NCBI RefSeq assembly: GCF_004801395.1
Contig: NZ_SSOA01000011.1
Location: 62,001-126,000 of the forward strand
Direction: 5' to 3'
From: Gillisella terrae
Lineage (GTDB): Bacteria > Pseudomonadota > Alphaproteobacteria > Rhizobiales > Rhizobiaceae
Length of the DNA stretch: 64,000 nt
Both the position numbers and the translations under genes were made by a program. This document shows positions 17,353 to 25,667 of this stretch, one piece after another (within the stretch, counting starts at the first letter, position 1; each line of letters opens with the position of its first letter). Below the pieces are notes generated by a model. It worked only from the letters and a program-made list of their open reading frames with translations, was not told where the DNA came from and did not search any database.

Positions 17353-19263
17353 TCACAATGAGGACGACTTGAGTTGGTAGCGCTTGATCTGGCGATGCAC
17401 GGTTGAGCGATCAACGCCCAATTGACGCGCCGCCTCAGATACATTCCAATTGCAGGCCTTCAATGTGGCATGCAGCGTCTGCCCCTGATTTTCATCCTGT
17501 CGTACCGCGTTATCGCAAAAATCATCGGGTAAATCGCCAAGCTCGATCGTGCCGCCCTCGCTCAAGGCCACCGCCACCGCCAGCACATTCTCCAATTCAC
17601 GAATATTGCCTGGCCAGGGGTGGGCGCGAAGCGCCATCATCGCTGCTGGCGAGATCACCGGTGCCACCGCGTGATCGCTATGGCGCGCCAAAATGCGCGC
17701 AACAACCCAGTCAAAATCGGCCCGATCGCGCAAAGGGGGAAGGCGCAACACAGCCGTGTTAAGGCGATAAAACAGATCTTCGCGGAAACGCCCCTGTTCC
17801 ACCAGGCTCGGGAGTGAACGATGAGAAGCCGACACCACACGAATATTCACCTTGCGTGGTTCCACGCCACCCACCGGCATCACTTCCTGTTCGGCCAAAA
17901 CCCGCAGAAGCCGACTTTGCAACGTCAGCGGCATATCGCCAATTTCATCCAGAAACAAAGTGCCACCATCGGCCTGTTCGATCAGGCCTTTTCTGCCCTT
18001 CAAGGCTGCGCCCGTAAAAGCGCCCGGCACGTAGCCGAACAACTCGCTTTCAATCAACTGTTCGGGAATGGCTGCGCAATTGATGGCAACGAACTGACCT
18101 TTCAGGCCACTTGCCTCGTGAACGGCATGGGCAAGATATTCTTTGCCGGTTCCTGTTTCACCTTGAATCAAGATCGGTAATCTTGTGCGGGCAAGCTTTG
18201 CCATCTTGAGTTGAAGGGCCGCGATATCGGGATCAGCCCCTCCCAATTCCCGACCGCGCACCTTCGGGCCGCCGAGGTCTTGAACGGGCGATATCAACAG
18301 TGATTTGCGTCGCACATGAGCCTGCATTTGCGGCTCGATGGCATGGGCAAAAAGCGCGTTGCCGTCGCGGGCAAAAATCATACGGTCTCGGGTTGGCCGC
18401 CGCCGCGTCAGGTTGGCCAGATCATCGACATCCATGTCGAGGAATTGTGAAATCGGCTGGCCAATCAGCGCTTGCGGATTGCGCCAGTCGGCCCCACAAG
18501 CCCGTGCCAATATTGCAGCTCCGCCATGGGTCATGCCGAGAACACGGCCGCTTCCATCCAAAGAAATGGCTGCTTCCGGATCAACATCAAGAAATTCAGG
18601 TGAGCGTGCAAAGCGAAGCACCCATTCATGACGGGTCTGGGCCATCAGATTGGCCAGTTCAATCCGCCGCACCGTGGCACTCACCAGATGCCGCGCCAAA
18701 TTCTGGCTGGTCTTTAAAATCGGCGAACTGAGCAGCGAAATATCCACCACCGCGCAAAGCTCGCCTTGTGTGTCATAAATCGGAGCGGCTGTGCAGGAAA
18801 GCGGCGTATGCGTGTTATCAAAATGATCCGTTTGATGAATTGTCAGCGCTTCACCCGTTTCAATACAGGCACCGACTGCGCAGGTGCCCGCCCGGGCTTC
18901 TGACCATTCGGCACCAAGATACAGGCCGGCTTTGCGCAAATGATTGTCAAATGACGGATCGCCGAGAAATTCGACAGCAACACCTTCTCGATCCGACAGC
19001 AGCAATACATAGTTCTGGCCTGCGACCTGATTGAACAAATGCTCAAGCCCAGAGCGCGCGATGCGGATCAAGTCTTCAGACTGCTGGCGATGTTCACGCA
19101 ATCTTTCGGCCGGAACAATAAAGGCTTCACAGGCTCTGGTCGGGTCCAGATGATATTGCTCAAGGCAGCGCAGCCAGGACTTGATCACCGTGCTATCCCG
19201 GTCAATCGCCAAGCCAAGGCCAGCTTTTTCAATCTCACGAATATGCTCTGCGTGCGATGTCAT
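17353..19263 (-). CDS. AcoR-type sigma-54-dependent activator
   Basis: 636 residues. The N-terminal half has a GAF-like sensor (about 70-190, including SEARAGTCAVGACIETGEAL) and a PAS-like region. The AAA+ domain has Walker A GETGTGKE, the sigma-54 contact loop GAFTGA and Walker B GGTLFLDEIGDMP. The C-terminal Fis-type helix-turn-helix reads WNVSEAARQLGVDRSTVHRQ. AcoR proteins sense acetoin, alcohols or related small compounds and activate sigma-54 promoters. It lies directly upstream of adh on the same strand with matching binding sites in between, so adh and the monooxygenase are the probable targets. Its ligand is not evident. Confidence 0.92.
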   Translation of the reverse strand: MTSHAEHIREIEKAGLGLAIDRDSTVIKSWLRCLEQYHLDPTRACEAFIVPAERLREHRQQSEDLIRIARSGLEHLFNQVAGQNYVLLLSDREGVAVEFLGDPSFDNHLRKAGLYLGAEWSEARAGTCAVGACIETGEALTIHQTDHFDNTHTPLSCTAAPIYDTQGELCAVVDISLLSSPILKTSQNLARHLVSATVRRIELANLMAQTRHEWVLRFARSPEFLDVDPEAAISLDGSGRVLGMTHGGAAILARACGADWRNPQALIGQPISQFLDMDVDDLANLTRRRPTRDRMIFARDGNALFAHAIEPQMQAHVRRKSLLISPVQDLGGPKVRGRELGGADPDIAALQLKMAKLARTRLPILIQGETGTGKEYLAHAVHEASGLKGQFVAINCAAIPEQLIESELFGYVPGAFTGAALKGRKGLIEQADGGTLFLDEIGDMPLTLQSRLLRVLAEQEVMPVGGVEPRKVNIRVVSASHRSLPSLVEQGRFREDLFYRLNTAVLRLPPLRDRADFDWVVARILARHSDHAVAPVISPAAMMALRAHPWPGNIRELENVLAVAVALSEGGTIELGDLPDDFCDNAVRQDENQGQTLHATLKACNWNVSEAARQLGVDRSTVHRQIKRYQLKSSSL

Positions 19264-19367
19264 ATTGATGTTCAGCGATCAAAGATGCGCTGTCCTCCGT
19301 TCCTCCAAATGATAACAGGACATGAATAGCCGAGCTTGTAAAGCTTGCGTCATCAGGCTTGCCCCGT

Positions 19368-20612
19368 TCACCCTGTTTTTTGGCTCTGTCCCTCGTTTGC
19401 GCGGATCAGGGCCATGAGCACCGGCCCGAGCGAGAACTCGCCCCTTTGCGCGCGCCGGGTCAGATCGCGCAGGTAACCGCCGGGGGAATTGATATGACCG
19501 CCGCGCTCCAGAATGCAGGCAATGGCCACCGCCGCACCTTCCGCTCCCATGATCTCGCAGGCATCCTCATAGGCAGAAGGACTGATGCCCAGCATCGATC
19601 GCACCAGCACCGCCGTTGCCATCAACTCGCGCCAATTGGCGATGGTCGCATCTTTGGCGTAGTCGCGCATGGTCGGGCAAGCCCGCAGCACCATGCTGAG
19701 CGGAAACGCCTTGATTGGATCTACCGGTTTTGGATGAGCCGGTTTTAGATCCGTGCGGGGTGTCGGTTTGGGCACATCGGCCGCGTCCTGCTTCATTTCG
19801 AAGCGAGGTGCAGATTCATTAAGGAGATCGGTATTTGAATTCTGTATGTGGCAGCCGTTTTGGTCGTCATTGCCATCGTTTTTTTGGCTTTTAAGCTGTA
19901 TTTCCAAAATGTTGAGGATCTCAGTGCGCAGCATTTCAAGCTCTTCGAGAATGGGAGCAATATCCGACTGAGTTGGATTGCGTGGAATGCGGCCGACAAG
20001 GCCGATATAATGACCTTCAATCATGCCCCAATCGCCAGCAGCACCCTCTTCCATCGCAGCCGAGATCAGCTTGCGCACATCGCGGCGGCAGAGTGTCAGG
20101 CGTTCTTTCATCTGGCGAAGCGCTTTTTTGTCCCTTTCCACCTGCTGGGCTAGATGGGCCAATTCTTCAGCCCGCGCCAGCATGGGTGCCAGGCTGAAAC
20201 CAAACGCCGTCTCAATGGTGCCAGAGCGATCTTTTCGCGCATAGCGCTTGCCGTTCGGGCTGTCTTTGCGAATGATCAGCCCCGCATCCACCAGCGCTGC
20301 CAAATGCCGACGCAGTGTGGTTCCGCTCATGCCATGGGCGCGCACCGAGAGCTGGACATTGGAGGGAAAAACCACCAGGCCAAACTCTTCCGACAGCTCG
20401 GCTTCGGGATAAAAAGACAACAGCGCATTGAGCACCGAGAGCGCCGGCTGGGCAATGCCCAACAGTTCGCGCGCTTCACAGGCGTTGCGAAAGGCTTTCC
20501 ATTTGTCCACGGCTTTGGCGGGCCTCGCCTCGGCTGTGTCCAGCTGATTTTTGACCAGAGCAAGCGTCATGGAGCGCCGCCCAAAGGGCGTCGTCACATT
20601 TCCTATCTGCAT
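19368..20612 (-). CDS. repC: RepC, replication initiator of a repABC replicon
   Basis: 414 residues, a typical RepC. The N-terminal replication C domain includes the winged-helix segment LSVRAHGMSGTTLRRHLAAL and VDAGLIIRKDSPNGKRYARK. A central helical region and a poorly conserved linker follow, then a C-terminal domain (PTMRDYAKDATIANWREL to NSPGGYLRDLTRRAQRGEF). RepC is essential for initiation, and in repABC replicons the origin lies within repC itself; the AT-rich stretch at about 19810-19935 is the likely place. The ATG follows GGTGAGAGAAA. Expression is expected to be limited by the counter-transcribed RNA in the repB-repC gap. Confidence 0.95.
   Translation of the reverse strand: MQIGNVTTPFGRRSMTLALVKNQLDTAEARPAKAVDKWKAFRNACEARELLGIAQPALSVLNALLSFYPEAELSEEFGLVVFPSNVQLSVRAHGMSGTTLRRHLAALVDAGLIIRKDSPNGKRYARKDRSGTIETAFGFSLAPMLARAEELAHLAQQVERDKKALRQMKERLTLCRRDVRKLISAAMEEGAAGDWGMIEGHYIGLVGRIPRNPTQSDIAPILEELEMLRTEILNILEIQLKSQKNDGNDDQNGCHIQNSNTDLLNESAPRFEMKQDAADVPKPTPRTDLKPAHPKPVDPIKAFPLSMVLRACPTMRDYAKDATIANWRELMATAVLVRSMLGISPSAYEDACEIMGAEGAAVAIACILERGGHINSPGGYLRDLTRRAQRGEFSLGPVLMALIRANEGQSQKTG
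19810..19935. other. AT-rich segment inside repC, candidate replication origin
   Basis: This stretch is markedly richer in A and T than the flanking coding sequence (runs such as CGTTTTTTTGGCTTTTAAG) and encodes the low-complexity linker of RepC. In studied repABC systems the origin has been mapped inside repC, often to such an AT-rich region. Assignment is by analogy. Confidence 0.45.
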
Positions 20613-20670
20613 TTTCTCTCACCTTTCAAAAGGCAAAGGAAAAACGCTCACCAAAACGGTGCCAAAACTC

Positions 20671-20757
20671 TTGACTATGATTCGAGGAAATGCGATTCTC
20701 TACTTGCTTAAGGTTATGAGAAGGGCTTCCACGACGGAAACGTTTGGGGGCCTTTTT
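20671..20757 (+). ncRNA. candidate counter-transcribed RNA (incA/ctRNA) between repB and repC
   Basis: repABC systems encode a small RNA of about 55 nucleotides opposite the repB-repC gap that represses repC. Here a TTGACT -35 lies at about 20671 on the plus strand with a weak -10 some 17 bases on, so transcription would start near 20705. A terminator-like hairpin follows (AGGGCTTCC pairing with GGGGGCCT through a bulge and G-U pairs, with an inner ACG/CGT), ending in five T at 20753-20757. Length, position and strand all fit. Confidence 0.7.
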
Positions 20758-20778
20758 CTTTTGCGGTTCTGTCTCCTG

Positions 20779-21741
20779 CTATTTATCTTTTGCCTTGCGA
20801 AACGCCGTGTACAAAGCGTCGAGATGGGCGGTTATATAATCGCCAAATTCGACAGCGTCTTTTGCCTTTAGCGCCAGCGTGTATTTCTTGCCATCACTGC
20901 GGATATCCGCAGCCACTTTACGATCCGAAGCGCCCCATTGGACTTTCTTAGGCTCTCGAAAAACGCCTGCGATTTTTTTACGCTTCAAGAGATCATAAAT
21001 CAGAGCAAAGCGGGCATTGCTATCGAGACCCGTGAAATCCATCTCCTTGATCCGCGCGCGCAGCCTGTCCAGATTTTTTGGCTCTTCCAGCAATTGGCGT
21101 AACTCATACCAGCGATCGCGGCCCGGTGCCTTGGCACCGCCAATGATTTCAAGAATATCTTGCGGTATCTGGGAAACCGAGAGCATTTTGGACAAAGTCG
21201 CCGGATCAATCGACAAGGCCGCCATCACGGTCTGTGTGTCATAGTTCAGCGCCGTCAGCTTTTGTGCAAATGTGGCTTTCTCGATGAAGGAGAGATTGGC
21301 GCGGGCGGAATTTTCCATGCCTTGCGCAATCACATGATCACGATCCTCCAGAGCTTTGACGACCGCCCGCACGTTTCGTCCAAGCTTTCGCATCGCTTTC
21401 AGGCGTCTATGGCCGAAAACCACCATATAACGACCAGAAATCGATGGATGAGGGCGCACCAAAATGGGCGAATCCTGCCCGCGTTCTGCAATGGCCGCCA
21501 CCAGCTTTTCAAACTCTTCCGGACTGTCTTCAATACGGTCTTGCACAAATGAGCTGTCAATCACATCCGGCTCAAGCTCAATGACCGTTTCGCCTTCCAG
21601 CAGCTTGTCAGCCTGCGCACTCAACTCATCAATGGTGGAGATGATCGAGCGCGAGGCACCCTTGATGGTATAATCCTGGGCAATATTGATCGCAGTGGGC
21701 GTCTCACCCATGACATTGGCAAACGGATTCTTACGCGCCAT
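20779..21741 (-). CDS. repB: RepB, ParB-like partition protein
   Basis: 320 residues. The ParB/Sulfiredoxin-like N-domain is visible in DSSFVQDRIEDSPEEFEKLV, ERGQDSPILVRPHPSISGRY and VFGHRRLKAMRKLGRNVRAV, followed by ENSARANLSFIEKATFA and a helix-turn-helix around TVMAALSIDPATLSKMLSVS. A RepB domain completes the C-terminus. It binds the replicon's centromere-like parS sites and works with RepA to segregate copies and repress the operon. It lies 75 bases after repA. I did not find a perfect GTTNNNNGCNNNNAAC parS by eye nearby. Confidence 0.95.
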   Translation of the reverse strand: MARKNPFANVMGETPTAINIAQDYTIKGASRSIISTIDELSAQADKLLEGETVIELEPDVIDSSFVQDRIEDSPEEFEKLVAAIAERGQDSPILVRPHPSISGRYMVVFGHRRLKAMRKLGRNVRAVVKALEDRDHVIAQGMENSARANLSFIEKATFAQKLTALNYDTQTVMAALSIDPATLSKMLSVSQIPQDILEIIGGAKAPGRDRWYELRQLLEEPKNLDRLRARIKEMDFTGLDSNARFALIYDLLKRKKIAGVFREPKKVQWGASDRKVAADIRSDGKKYTLALKAKDAVEFGDYITAHLDALYTAFRKAKDK

Positions 21742-21816
21742 GCGGGTTTCTCCATCTCATGCAGATGTTGAACCGTATTGACAACGAGAAATATACTTTT
21801 GGTGCTTTCGGCGTCA

Positions 21817-23013
21817 TCACAGGCGCCCCCATGCCCGGTGCAACAGACCTTGAATTTCAAAATTGACCGCATCCATGCTCTCAATGGCACGATCATAGGT
21901 CTCCCGGTTGAAATTGGCGCGCTCGACCTCATAGAGCGTCTGCTTCGTCAGGCCCGCATCCGAGATCGCCGTCGATTTCAGCATCGGGTTTTTCAGAATT
22001 TCTTCTGCCAACATCGACTGCATAAAGCCCAGCATTTGCGCCTGCGGCACATCCGTCGGTTCATAGCGCGTGATCAGATAGCGCAGCCAGTCCATCTTCA
22101 CATTGGCGCCAGCACGCTTGATCGTCTTGGTGATATTGCCCAGCATCAACAAAAACTGGCTCATGGACATCAAATCCAGCATCTGCGGATGCACAGTAAT
22201 CAACACCGAAGTGGATGCCGTGAGCGCCGTTAACGTCAGATAGCCCAACTGCGGCGGGCAATCGACCACAACCACATCATAACGATCGTCCACATCCGCC
22301 AAAACCTTGGCAAGACGGGTGAAGAAGCGCTTGCCTTCCGTGCCACCCTGCATGGCAAGCGGCGTGTCATACTCATATTCCTGAAGCTCAAGATTGGCGG
22401 GAATAATATCGAGATTTGGAAAATTGGTCGGCGCAATCACCTCACCGACCGGCCGCTTGCCGTCATCATAGCGGATCGCATCGTAAAGCGATGGATTTTT
22501 GTCCAGTTCCGGCTGAAAGCCATGCAGCGCCGACAAGGACGCCTGCGGGTCCAGATCAATCGCCAACACCCGATGGCCAGTCAGCGCCAAATGCTGGGCC
22601 AGATGCGCCGTTGTTGTGGTCTTGCCAGATCCACCTTTGAAATTGACGACGGCGATGATCTGTAATTTATCGTCACCTTTGCGTTGAGGAACATATTTTT
22701 TGGCGTCGGACTTGCCGGTCTTGTCGAGAAATACACGCAACTCTTGCATCTGCTCTGCGGTATAAAAACGGCGCCCACCGGTTGAGGTGCTGGGAACCGG
22801 GCCCTTGCCTTCGAGATGCAATCGCTTCAGATTGTTGGGGCTGACCCCCATGTAATGGGCCACTTCCGCCATGGAAAATTTTCGCAGCGTCTTTCGTGCA
22901 TTCGGCGGAAATTTTTCCAAGCGCAACTGATCGAGACGACGCGAAATCTCAGCCCCTTGGAGCAGGATTTTCTCATCGAATTCAAACGTTGGCATGGGCG
23001 AATAGGCGGTCAT
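21817..23013 (-). CDS. repA: RepA, ParA-like partition ATPase
   Basis: 398 residues. The N-terminal regulatory region has a MerR/HTH-like segment (FSMAEVAHYMGVSPNNLKRL), and the ATPase core has the deviant Walker A VNFKGGSGKTTTTAHLAQHL, LAIDLDPQASLSALHG, and VVVDCPPQLGYLT. RepA drives segregation with RepB and represses its own promoter. The start at 23013 (MTAYSPMPTFEF) could alternatively be the internal ATG at 22995. It is the first gene of the repABC operon, and the region upstream carries a tandem 12-base repeat. Confidence 0.95.
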   Translation of the reverse strand: MTAYSPMPTFEFDEKILLQGAEISRRLDQLRLEKFPPNARKTLRKFSMAEVAHYMGVSPNNLKRLHLEGKGPVPSTSTGGRRFYTAEQMQELRVFLDKTGKSDAKKYVPQRKGDDKLQIIAVVNFKGGSGKTTTTAHLAQHLALTGHRVLAIDLDPQASLSALHGFQPELDKNPSLYDAIRYDDGKRPVGEVIAPTNFPNLDIIPANLELQEYEYDTPLAMQGGTEGKRFFTRLAKVLADVDDRYDVVVVDCPPQLGYLTLTALTASTSVLITVHPQMLDLMSMSQFLLMLGNITKTIKRAGANVKMDWLRYLITRYEPTDVPQAQMLGFMQSMLAEEILKNPMLKSTAISDAGLTKQTLYEVERANFNRETYDRAIESMDAVNFEIQGLLHRAWGRL

Positions 23014-23400
23014 TCAATATACCATTCTGGCTACCGTTCTGGCGATATTTTTAGACATTTCATAGAACTGTCGCCATTATCGATGTTTAAGATGATTTGA
23101 CAAGGGAATTTAGGTTAATCAAATTTTAACGTCGCGCGCACATGCCCGTGATCGTATCAAAATAAATTCAACGTTTCCAGTGCGTTACGGAAGGCTGACC
23201 TGAAGAGCATTGGCCCGATATCCTTGATGAAAACACAGGATTTGTTGAGAGAAGAGCGCGGATGCAAGGGTAGATATGTGGAAATGACCGCATCCCTGAG
23301 CTGTCGGAAGAGAATCGCAACCGCGGTAGCCGGGATGAGCGGTGAGTCGTGCCGGTTTGATAACCGCGCATTTGAACGGTGATCATGTGCGACGTTCTGC
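23014..23400. other. non-coding region upstream of repA
   Basis: No convincing gene here; the short frames lack recognisable domains and ribosome sites. It holds the tandem 12-base repeat at 23021-23044 and, at 23114-23130, GTTAATCAAATTTTAAC, an inverted repeat with five-base arms. The repA promoter must lie in the AT-rich first 120 bases. The remainder (about 23170-23390) contains nothing I can name. Confidence 0.5.
23021..23044. promoter_or_regulatory. tandem 12-base repeat just upstream of repA
   Basis: ACCATTCTGGCT (23021-23032) is followed directly by ACCGTTCTGGCG (23033-23044), matching at 10 of 12 positions, eight bases upstream of the repA start codon. It may be an operator for RepA autorepression. 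Confidence 0.45.
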
Positions 23401-23507
23401 TACAGCGCCGCGCGCCCAATATGGCGCCGAAAGGACGCTGTAGCATTTTTAATCTGCTGCACAATTTCCTCCTTAAATCGATTCCGATTTAAGGAATTAT
23501 GCAGTAG
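23401..23507 (+). repeat. RIME-like mosaic intergenic repeat, copy 2
   Basis: 107 bases made of two palindromic modules. Module 1 runs from TACAGCGCCG to GGACGCTGTA (23401-23442). Module 2 is GCTGCACAATTTCC, TTAAATCG/CGATTTAA arms and GGAATTATGCAGTAG. It has the size and two-palindrome design of RIME elements described in Rhizobium and Agrobacterium. It lies just beyond the 3' end of the FAD oxidoreductase gene. Confidence 0.8.
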
Positions 23508-23550
23508 CCCGTGCTCTGCTGCTATCTGGTGTCTGAAAGGTTTGCGGAGG

Positions 23551-24873
23551 TCAGAATTCCGACACCTTGCCCCAGGCAGAATCGCTGAAGCGGGAAGGGT
23601 GGTAGGGTTTTGGATCGACGATTGGTTCGGCACCAGAGGCAATGTCGGCGATCAGATGGCCAGCCCCTGGCCCGATGCCAAAGCCGTGACCGGAGAAGCC
23701 AGCAGCAAGGATGAAGCCAGGCAGACTGTCGATTTCACCAATGCCAGGCACACCATCGGGCGTCGAGTCAATATAGCCTGCCCACGTGCCAGTGATATGT
23801 GTGGTCTTGAGTGCTGGCAGCAGCTCCAGCGCGCGGGAATGGATGAGCCGAAGTGTCGCCTGATCGGGCTTGGGATCCAGAATGCGCATATGTTCCATCG
23901 GCGTTGGCCGATCAAGCCGCCAACGCGAGATGGTCTCGTGCCCGCTTCGCATCCCTTTCAGGCCGCCCGGAGAGAGCAATTGCCAGCGCTTGACGAACAT
24001 CGGCAGAAACTGCGGCAGGAACCGCAATTGCTGCGCCGTGAGATCAACGCGGGCGCGACCGCTAATGGCAAGCGTGTAGTCGCCGTTGCTGCGGCTCGTC
24101 ACCGAAATATCCTTGGTATGCAGCGCCGGTGGGATGCCTTCAGCACCTGACACCGCAACAATGGAGGAGCGGATTGTCGCCTGCGGGAAACGGATGCCCA
24201 ACTGCCGACAAAAGGAGGACGCCCAGGCACCGCCGGAGAGAATTGCGATCTTGGTGCGGATAGTGCCGCGCTCCGTGACGACCGCGCTCAGGCGACCACC
24301 TTCGGTTTCAACACCGCGCGCTGCACAGTTTTGAACAACCGTGCCACCAAGTTTCATCATCGCGCGGGCGACAGCCGGTGCCGCCTTGGACGGATCGGCG
24401 ATGCCATCGCTCGGCGAGAAAACACCACCTTTCCAGGACCGTCCTGTTGCCTGGCCTTTTTCCGCCGCCTCAGCGGCGGTGAGCATATGTGTCGTGACGC
24501 CCACCGTTCTTGCAAAGTCGCGCCAGCGCGCCCAGCCTGCGATCTCGGCTTCATTATTGCTGAGATAGAGCAGGCCGCAGCGGCGAAAGCCGATATCCTC
24601 GCCGGTCTCGGCAGCAAAACGCTCCCACAGATCGAGACTCTTTGTGGCAATTGGAAGTTCCCGGGCATCGCGGTTTTGTTGACGGCACCAGCCCCAATTC
24701 CGGCTTGACTGCTCTGCCCCGATGCGCCCTTTTTCAAGCAAGACCGTTTTCAGGCCACGTTGCGCCAGAAAATAGGCGGTGAATGAGCCAACAATACCCC
24801 CGCCGATCACGACGACATCAGCCTCTTTCGGCGGGTTTGCAGGGGTTTCGATAAGGGTCAATGGTGCGGGCAT
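23551..24873 (-). CDS. FAD-dependent oxidoreductase of the D-amino-acid oxidase (DAO) family
   Basis: 440 residues from the ATG at 24873 (MPAPLTLIET), chosen because GGAG lies six bases before it; the frame stays open farther upstream without support. The dinucleotide-binding motif is VVVIGGGIVGSFTAYFLAQR, followed by a flavin-contact segment AEQSSRNWGWCRQQNRD. The C-terminal half ends with the FAD-binding GFILAAGFSGHGFGIGPGAG. Proteins of this type oxidise amino acids or secondary amines such as glycine, sarcosine or D-amino acids to imines. It is divergent from an Lrp-type gene, which probably regulates it. The substrate cannot be read from sequence. It is one of two candidates in the window for an imino-acid oxidase. 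Confidence 0.85.
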   Translation of the reverse strand: MPAPLTLIETPANPPKEADVVVIGGGIVGSFTAYFLAQRGLKTVLLEKGRIGAEQSSRNWGWCRQQNRDARELPIATKSLDLWERFAAETGEDIGFRRCGLLYLSNNEAEIAGWARWRDFARTVGVTTHMLTAAEAAEKGQATGRSWKGGVFSPSDGIADPSKAAPAVARAMMKLGGTVVQNCAARGVETEGGRLSAVVTERGTIRTKIAILSGGAWASSFCRQLGIRFPQATIRSSIVAVSGAEGIPPALHTKDISVTSRSNGDYTLAISGRARVDLTAQQLRFLPQFLPMFVKRWQLLSPGGLKGMRSGHETISRWRLDRPTPMEHMRILDPKPDQATLRLIHSRALELLPALKTTHITGTWAGYIDSTPDGVPGIGEIDSLPGFILAAGFSGHGFGIGPGAGHLIADIASGAEPIVDPKPYHPSRFSDSAWGKVSEF

Positions 24874-25055
24874 CGGAATCTCCATGTCTTGATCCGACAA
24901 TAGGCTTTTCCGGCACGCATACGGAACCGCAGTTTTCACCACATCGGCAGAAAATTCCGGTGTTGTGTCATGAATCAAAATCTTCTGCGTCGTTTCCGAT
25001 TTATAGACTTGATGGACAACGCACCCGTCTATGCTAACGTTGTTTTGCAAAATCA

Positions 25056-25072
25056 GCAGCATTTTATGCTGC
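25056..25072. promoter_or_regulatory. palindrome between the Lrp regulator and the FAD oxidoreductase
   Basis: GCAGCAT-TTT-ATGCTGC is a perfect seven-base inverted repeat, 26 bases before the lrp-type gene. Its size and position in a divergent Lrp/target gap suit an Lrp-family operator. Confidence 0.45.
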
Positions 25073-25097
25073 AACAGACGACGGAAGGTAGCAGGCC

Positions 25098-25577
25098 ATG
25101 ATGAAACTCGATCGGACCGATATAAAGATCCTCTTTGAGCTGCAAAAAAACGGCCGCATGACCAATGTTGAACTGGCAGAGCTCGTGCATCTGTCGCCAA
25201 GTCCCTGCCTGATGAGGGTGAAGCGGTTGCAGGCGGAAGGCTATATCGAGGGCTATTCGGCGCAAATCAACCTCGGCAAGCTTGGACAAACCCTCACCGT
25301 TTTTACGGAAATCACCTTGAAAAACCACCGTCAGGTCGATTTCGCCCGCTTCCTCGCCATGGTCGAAAAGATCGATCAGGTGATCGAATGCCACCTCGTA
25401 TCCGGCGGCTACGATTATCTGGTGAAATTTGTAACGGCTGGCATCGGCGAATATCAGACGATCATGGAACGTCTGACCGATATGGACATCGGCATCGACA
25501 AATATTTCAGCTTCGTGGTGCTGAAATCACCGATCGTAAAATCACATCTGCCGCTCACCACTTTGTTTCCCGCCTGA
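25098..25577 (+). CDS. Lrp/AsnC family transcriptional regulator
   Basis: 159 residues. The N-terminal winged helix shows LDRTDIKILFELQKNGRMTN and VELAELVHLSPSPCLMRVKR. The C-terminal RAM domain contains the ligand-binding beta sheet (IECHLVSGGYDYLVKFVTAG). Such regulators respond to an amino acid and usually control an adjacent metabolic gene, here the divergent FAD oxidoreductase. Two ATG codons are adjacent (25098 and 25101); a GGAAGG site lies 10 bases upstream. The effector is unknown. Confidence 0.93.
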   Translation: MMKLDRTDIKILFELQKNGRMTNVELAELVHLSPSPCLMRVKRLQAEGYIEGYSAQINLGKLGQTLTVFTEITLKNHRQVDFARFLAMVEKIDQVIECHLVSGGYDYLVKFVTAGIGEYQTIMERLTDMDIGIDKYFSFVVLKSPIVKSHLPLTTLFPA

Positions 25578-25667
25578 TAAAGCAGGGTTGGGACACTCCA
25601 ACCCGTCGAACATCGTGACGCAATGAAAGCCTATCGGCATGAAGCGTCAGGTGAGGCGAATGACGCC

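Noticed and set aside
21742..21816. parS centromere site in the repA-repB gap
   Set aside because: TGTTGAACCGTATTGACAAC is only loosely symmetric and does not fit GTTNNNNGCNNNNAAC, so I do not call it.
23168..23464. 98-codon minus-strand frame upstream of repA
   Set aside because: It overlaps the mosaic repeat, has Ser/Arg-rich low-information sequence and no start signal.
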